Assembly (NCBI GenBank): GCA_023334545.1
Contig: JAADVB010000207.1
Coordinates: 1 to 34,302 of the forward strand
DNA: 34,302 nucleotides
Direction of reading: 5' to 3'
Origin: Salisapilia sapeloensis
Taxonomy: Eukaryota; Oomycota; Peronosporomycetes; Peronosporales; Salisapiliaceae
The position numbers and the translations under genes were made by a program. The notes under the pieces were generated by a model. It was not told where the DNA came from. It searched no databases and saw only the letters and a list, made by a program, of their open reading frames with translations. Positions within the stretch are counted from its first letter, which is position 1; each line of letters starts with the position of its first letter. Of this stretch, positions 30,360 through 34,302 are shown piece after piece.

Positions 30360-30475
30360 ACTTTCGTTTGAATGACCATGTTTGTGTCCTGTATTATTAA
30401 CCAATCACTGCAAGCTCTATGACTTTCTACCAATCCCAATAAATCTATGTCCGAGAAGTTGTCTTGAAAACCACT

Positions 30476-33157
30476 TCAAGTGAAGCAGGGCCGTGGACTA
30501 CGGTGCCGAGGTGAATATGTCCTCGGATCATGCTCCATCCTCCTACTTTCGAGGTCTCCAATCCAGAAGTCTGCTCTATTCGATCTGTGGTTCCCAGTGT
30601 TCGTCCCTGCTCTAGTGACGGAAAGTCGAAGATCCGTGACCACTGTCTTCCGAAGTCTTTTGCCAATATGGATATGCATACCAAAGAATTTCTTTAAGAC
30701 AGGAACGAAAACCTTTTCAAAAGCAGTGGTGAGTTCTGTCGTCAGCTCTTCCAGATACAGCGGTTTGCGCATCCCTGTGCCGCGAATGCCATTCGTCAGC
30801 CAGTCATACAGTTTCATCCTCTTCGATTCGTCTCCTGTCCAACTATCCACCACTCTTCTCAGTAGACCGAAAGACCTCTGCTCCGTCTCGTGACTCGGCT
30901 CTAAACCGTCACCATCGGCGCTCAGCGAAACGAGTAAGGATTCACCAACGTCATCCGTCTCCACTTGTTCATATGGCATAGCAACACCGACATGCTGTTC
31001 GAGTTGACGCTGAAGAGAGTCCACCTCAGTGAGCAATTGTTCATTTTCGGTCTGCACTGCACTCAAGTGGTTTCGTGAAACCTTCCACTCACTCGTGACT
31101 CGACGAAGGAAGGTATCTAGGACTTCCAAGTGCAGCTCTAGATGCCTTGCTCGTTTCCAATAACCCAGCATCGCAGGACTCTTGCTCGGGCTAAGGTCGA
31201 ATGATCCAAACTTTCCATGGCCTTCAATCGACTTCATTGGGGACATTGATGTATGCTGCTTCAAATTGACCATTTGTTCACTTAGTAAATTGAGCACATC
31301 CCGAAGCTTTTCTTGTTCGTCATGAAGGCGGTATTTAGTAAAGAAAAAGCTGGCAAGACTTTCCTTTGAACTAGGTACTGCGATGTCACTGTTTTCCATG
31401 GTCGACGATAGAACGTCACTTTTGCCCGTCTCACCTAATCCAGTCGATATATTGCTATCAAATACCTTTTTAAAAACATCCAGCTCCGCTGACATCTCGC
31501 CAATCTCTTCAGTCTTCTTTTCGTCTTCCAGTTTAAGCGTATCTATCTCTTCTACCAAAACGTCCTTCTCTTCTTGTACTATACCTAACTCGTGATTCAA
31601 CTCATTGATCTGAAGTTTATAGATCCCTGCCTGGACTTTCATCTTCTTGAGCTTCATTTCTAAATCTGCAAACTTGACGGCAGTGATTCCTGTCGTTGCC
31701 ACTCGGGCACTAGCAGACCGGTATAGTGTCGAACGCTCTTTGTCGGGTATCTGCTTTGGTAGTGCACCAAATCGTAAAGCATTCTCTGTCATATCAGGAC
31801 TAACTTCGCCATTAAGGTTTCCATCTGAAGAACCACATTGACTTTGCGCCATGTCCGATACACCGTCTGCTGGATTCTTTCCAACTATGCTGTCTGTAAT
31901 CATCGTCTCCTGTGTCACATCAAGTTCATAGTATGTTCTCATAAAGGTTCGAAGGGTCCGAATGAGCTTAATGGATTCCTGTTTCTCCGTCTCCAAGACA
32001 GAAATTCGCGCCTGAAGGTCTGACTCTTCTCGGTCAAAATCAATCCCATTCTCCCCATCACAACTTTCAGTCTGTTCGTCATCAAGATCTGGATGTGTGC
32101 ATTCATTTAGCACATCCTGCATGCTCGAAGTAAGTTCAGTCTCTGCTTTTGCAAAGAGCTGGTACGCAATACTTTCACCTGAGCTTGCAGTGGTAGCCTG
32201 GTCGGTAACACCATCTCTCATATCTACCGTGACTTCGCCCCGTCCACTTTCACATCCCAATGCATCGCTTTCAAAGCTTAGTTTTTGATACTCTTCCAAG
32301 GTTTTACGAAGACTGTTGACGACTTCTTTTTCCTCTTCTCTCTCCTTTTCAAGAGCTTCAATTTGTCGTTCTCGCTCCTCGAGTTGAGTAACAAGCAAAC
32401 GATTGTAGTCTTGTGCTTCTTCCAACTCTACTTGGATGTGCTCCATACTTTTCAATTGTTTCTTTGTCAGGTGAAGTTGCTGCATCAGGTCTCTGCTTTC
32501 ACGAAAAGATTCCACGTATCGTTCTTCAGCTTCCGCTGCTCGCCGTTCTAACTCGCTAAGTAGCTTTGTTGTTTCCGCTTTTGCGTTCCGACTAGCATGC
32601 TCCATGTCCTCTTGGGTTGAGCTGGAACTTATCATTGGTCGTGGGGTGGTGTCGATATACGTAGGCCTTCTAGTCGTACATAGCGCTTCTTTTGAAGAAG
32701 ATTGACCAGGTGTTAACGAATAGTCTACTGTAGGCATACACGATGACCGTCGAGCTGACCTTCCTGTGACTGTTGAAAAATAAGAGTTATGGTTTTCCTC
32801 ACTATCTGTTGAGGGAGTTGGAGGTAGCAATGGGTAGGTCATCTGTGATTTAACATGATCTAGCTCCGAAGTTAGCGTTTGGGTCTCTTGCAAAGCTTGC
32901 CTCCATCTTTTGGTCATCTCGTCCAAATGCAATTCCGTTTCATGCAGTTGGCGAAACAGAGAGTTTTGCCGTACTTGCATATCGCTCTGTTGACTATGTA
33001 GATCCTCGATCTCCAGTTGGAGCTCCGCGTTTTCTTCGAGAAGCCGAATACCTGCTCGAGCAGCTTGCTGGAGTGCTCTTGTTTCGTCGAATTCATCGTC
33101 CTGTTCACCCAATGATGAGTTGTCATCCTCACCACAACCTTCTGAAAGTGAAGCCAT
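30476..33157 (-). CDS. Large CC1-box-like coiled-coil protein with conserved C-terminal domain (893 aa)
   Basis: Single exon, 893 aa. An acidic lead-in (LGEQDDEFDETR) precedes ALQQAARAGIRLLEENAEL (28-46), a good match to the dynein-adaptor CC1 box (compare the AAxxG..LL..N..L pattern of Spindly, BICD and BICDL). Nearly continuous coiled coil follows in blocks at about 40-110, 185-300 (ELERRAAEAEERYVESFRES, EEREREIEAL-type heptads), 385-410 and 510-570 (LEMKLKKMKVQAGIYKLQIN), separated by Ser/Thr-rich linkers, with a late coiled block near 690-730. The C-terminal domain at about 760-847 reads LLRRVVDSWTGDESKRMKLY, DWLTNGIRGTGMRKPLYL, VFVPVLKKFFGMHIHIG and VVTDLRLSV, and aligns with the 533-aa protein. 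A 46-residue basic tail ends it. A cytosolic, elongated motor or membrane-trafficking adaptor is inferred; no direct evidence. Confidence 0.75.
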   Translation of the reverse strand: MASLSEGCGEDDNSSLGEQDDEFDETRALQQAARAGIRLLEENAELQLEIEDLHSQQSDMQVRQNSLFRQLHETELHLDEMTKRWRQALQETQTLTSELDHVKSQMTYPLLPPTPSTDSEENHNSYFSTVTGRSARRSSCMPTVDYSLTPGQSSSKEALCTTRRPTYIDTTPRPMISSSSTQEDMEHASRNAKAETTKLLSELERRAAEAEERYVESFRESRDLMQQLHLTKKQLKSMEHIQVELEEAQDYNRLLVTQLEERERQIEALEKEREEEKEVVNSLRKTLEEYQKLSFESDALGCESGRGEVTVDMRDGVTDQATTASSGESIAYQLFAKAETELTSSMQDVLNECTHPDLDDEQTESCDGENGIDFDREESDLQARISVLETEKQESIKLIRTLRTFMRTYYELDVTQETMITDSIVGKNPADGVSDMAQSQCGSSDGNLNGEVSPDMTENALRFGALPKQIPDKERSTLYRSASARVATTGITAVKFADLEMKLKKMKVQAGIYKLQINELNHELGIVQEEKDVLVEEIDTLKLEDEKKTEEIGEMSAELDVFKKVFDSNISTGLGETGKSDVLSSTMENSDIAVPSSKESLASFFFTKYRLHDEQEKLRDVLNLLSEQMVNLKQHTSMSPMKSIEGHGKFGSFDLSPSKSPAMLGYWKRARHLELHLEVLDTFLRRVTSEWKVSRNHLSAVQTENEQLLTEVDSLQRQLEQHVGVAMPYEQVETDDVGESLLVSLSADGDGLEPSHETEQRSFGLLRRVVDSWTGDESKRMKLYDWLTNGIRGTGMRKPLYLEELTTELTTAFEKVFVPVLKKFFGMHIHIGKRLRKTVVTDLRLSVTRAGTNTGNHRSNRADFWIGDLESRRMEHDPRTYSPRHRSPRPCFT

Positions 33158-34136
33158 GACCCGATCCTAGTCTACCTACTCTTAGATCACTAACTCTGTT
33201 TTCAGCGCTGGCTTTAGCACCTCATTTATCGTTCGTTTCGGTATATTTTTAGAAATACATCACATACGTGTTTTATTTGAAATGCATTTCAGTTAGTCTG
33301 CATAAGATGACTTTATGTATTGGTGCGAAGAATGCGCTTTCCATCTAAACCCAATAGCATCCATCATAGGGAGTTTTGCAAATTAAACGTCATCGGGCTA
33401 GTACATGCGATAAACATGACCAGAGTATATGCTTCAAATAGTCGACAGTAAATGCAGGCAAATGATCTAGAACAATTCATTTATTTGTTCTGTTCAATTA
33501 AACTTCCATCGACAAAAGCGTAAGAATGAATTACGTTCATTCAATTTCCCATAAAAGCAGATCCTCCATCATAAACTCACGCAGCTCTAGGAATAAGAAC
33601 CCAATAAAATATAAGATCTGGAAACTTCTACATCAGAACCTGTTCAAATTCACCTCAAGATTTCAACTATTCTTTTGTACTTCTTCATTAATAATAATTT
33701 ATTTATTAAAGTATAATTTAATAAAACGATATCAGAGTCAAGAGCAGCATCTACAACTTTGGGGCCTTGAAAATGCCTCTATCTTATCGTAACTACAACA
33801 AATGTTGAACAGTATCAGGAACATCATTCGCATGTTCGTGGTTGTATTTAAGGGCTTTTAAGCTATCACATACTAGTTCATAGCAATAAATTTGTTCATA
33901 CATCTACACTAAAGCCCTTTTGCTACATAGTGATAGCTATCAAAACATTTCGTATTCATCAAAGCAATCACATTTATCGAAAGGGCATGTTTTACTTCAA
34001 ACTACTGTACTAGGCCTTCCCATCAGCTCGTAAACACCTCAACTTTCTAGTCCACGTTAATCGATAACATTTTCCAAAATGGTAAACATCGCTTTGATAC
34101 AGAGACATTCGTGTACACGACCTCTGAGATCATGTT
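33158..34136. other. AT-rich intergenic stretch
   Basis: Upstream region of the 893-aa gene and downstream region of the gene entering from the right. It is the most AT-rich part of the window. The frame at 33526-33792 has a random-looking composition. A small interleaved inverted repeat lies at 33850-33940. Confidence 0.5.
33850..33940. repeat. Interleaved short inverted repeats
   Basis: Two 9-10 nt elements, AAGGGCTTT (33850-) and AGCTATCAC (33861-), recur as reverse complements about 50 nt further on (AAAGCCCTT near 33911; GTGATAGCT near 33930) in the order A B A' B'. A direct GTTCATA duplication lies between. Such a layout could be the remains of a small non-autonomous element, or chance in AT-rich DNA. 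Confidence 0.35.
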
Positions 34137-34302
34137 CTACTGCTCAAACAACCTATCATCGTCTTCGCTTTCTCGTTCGAGTGACACGAGTCCGGTTCCT
34201 TCTTCCAGCGTCGAGCTGAGGACGCGGTAGTCTGGTCGCAGACGCTGCGTCTGGGTCAGCGCTGGCTGCCGGTACACTTGGTTCAAGAAGTCAAACACCC
34301 CC
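34137..34302 (-). CDS. C-terminus of a probable second OSCA/CSC1 channel (partial)
   Basis: The minus-strand frame enters from the right edge and ends at TAG 34139-34137, giving 55 codons. It reads GVFDFLNQVYRQPALTQTQR then LRPDYRVLSS and an acidic end. The spacing Y.QPA......(K/R)PDY..L.S is the same as in the tail of the DUF221 channel at 2456-4906 (YEQPAMYQ...IKPDYHALGS), and DUF221 proteins often end with a Y.(Q/D)PAL motif. The identification rests on this short tail alone, so it is tentative; the rest of the gene is outside the window. Confidence 0.45.
   Translation of the reverse strand, partial: GVFDFLNQVYRQPALTQTQRLRPDYRVLSSTLEEGTGLVSLERESEDDDRLFEQ

Noticed and set aside
33526-33792. 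88-codon plus-strand frame
   Set aside because: AT-driven composition (Asn, Ile, Lys, Phe, Ser) without motif, in the most AT-rich spacer.

Overview
The window looks like nuclear DNA of a plant-associated oomycete of the Peronosporales (Phytophthora, Pythium or downy-mildew type); the genus cannot be decided from the sequence alone. Four points support this: an AA17-type lytic polysaccharide monooxygenase (LPMO) gene, a family centred on these organisms; short GT-AG introns (22 modelled, mostly 45-66 nt, donors of GTACGT/GTRNGT type, several with a CTAAC branch point); close gene spacing with convergent pairs 39-80 bp apart and head-to-head pairs about 130-140 bp apart; and matches to the oomycete initiator (TCATTYYNCAWTTT-like) upstream of some starts. 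All gene models below were assembled by hand from reading frames and splice sites; none was checked against a database or transcripts.

Layout, left to right. 1-585 (-): secreted AA17 LPMO, cut by the window edge. 2456-4906 (+): OSCA/CSC1 (DUF221) ion channel, convergent with 4987-10722 (-), a CHD chromatin remodeller of the CHD6-9 type whose first coding exon appears to be only the ATG. 11876-14155 (-): large oomycete membrane protein of unknown function. 14813-15544 (-): small coiled-coil protein. 15581-16686 (-): UbiA/MenA-fold membrane protein that has lost its catalytic aspartates, head to head with 16830-17609 (+), a nuclear protein with a stramenopile-type conserved domain. 17.7-20.1 kb: a decay island with a WD40 pseudogene (-), a PDZ-domain pseudogene (+) and a broken TnpB/Fanzor-like zinc-ribbon fragment (+). 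20278-20694 (-): 138-aa orphan. 21410-23129 (-): second coiled-coil gene, head to head with 23260-24071 (+), 5-formyltetrahydrofolate cyclo-ligase. 24141-25694 (-): secreted type I membrane protein with six cysteine-rich repeats. 26276-27528 (+): ACBD5-like tail-anchored acyl-CoA-binding protein. 27603-29607 (+): amidase-signature hydrolase. 29647-30359 (-): ER J-protein. 30476-33157 (-): third and largest coiled-coil gene. 34137-34302 (-): C-terminus of what looks like a second OSCA/CSC1 gene.

Most genes are unrelated housekeeping or membrane-biology genes. The notable theme is that the three coiled-coil genes, all on the minus strand, share an N-terminal motif resembling the CC1 box of dynein adaptors (BICD, Spindly, BICDL), and two of them also share an unrecognised C-terminal domain of about 90 residues. 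This is the best candidate in the window for an undescribed system: a lineage-specific family of cargo or dynein adaptors. Two membrane or lipid genes lie near the adaptor genes at the right end (ACBD5-like tail anchor and a FAAH-like amidase), but nothing in the sequence links them functionally.
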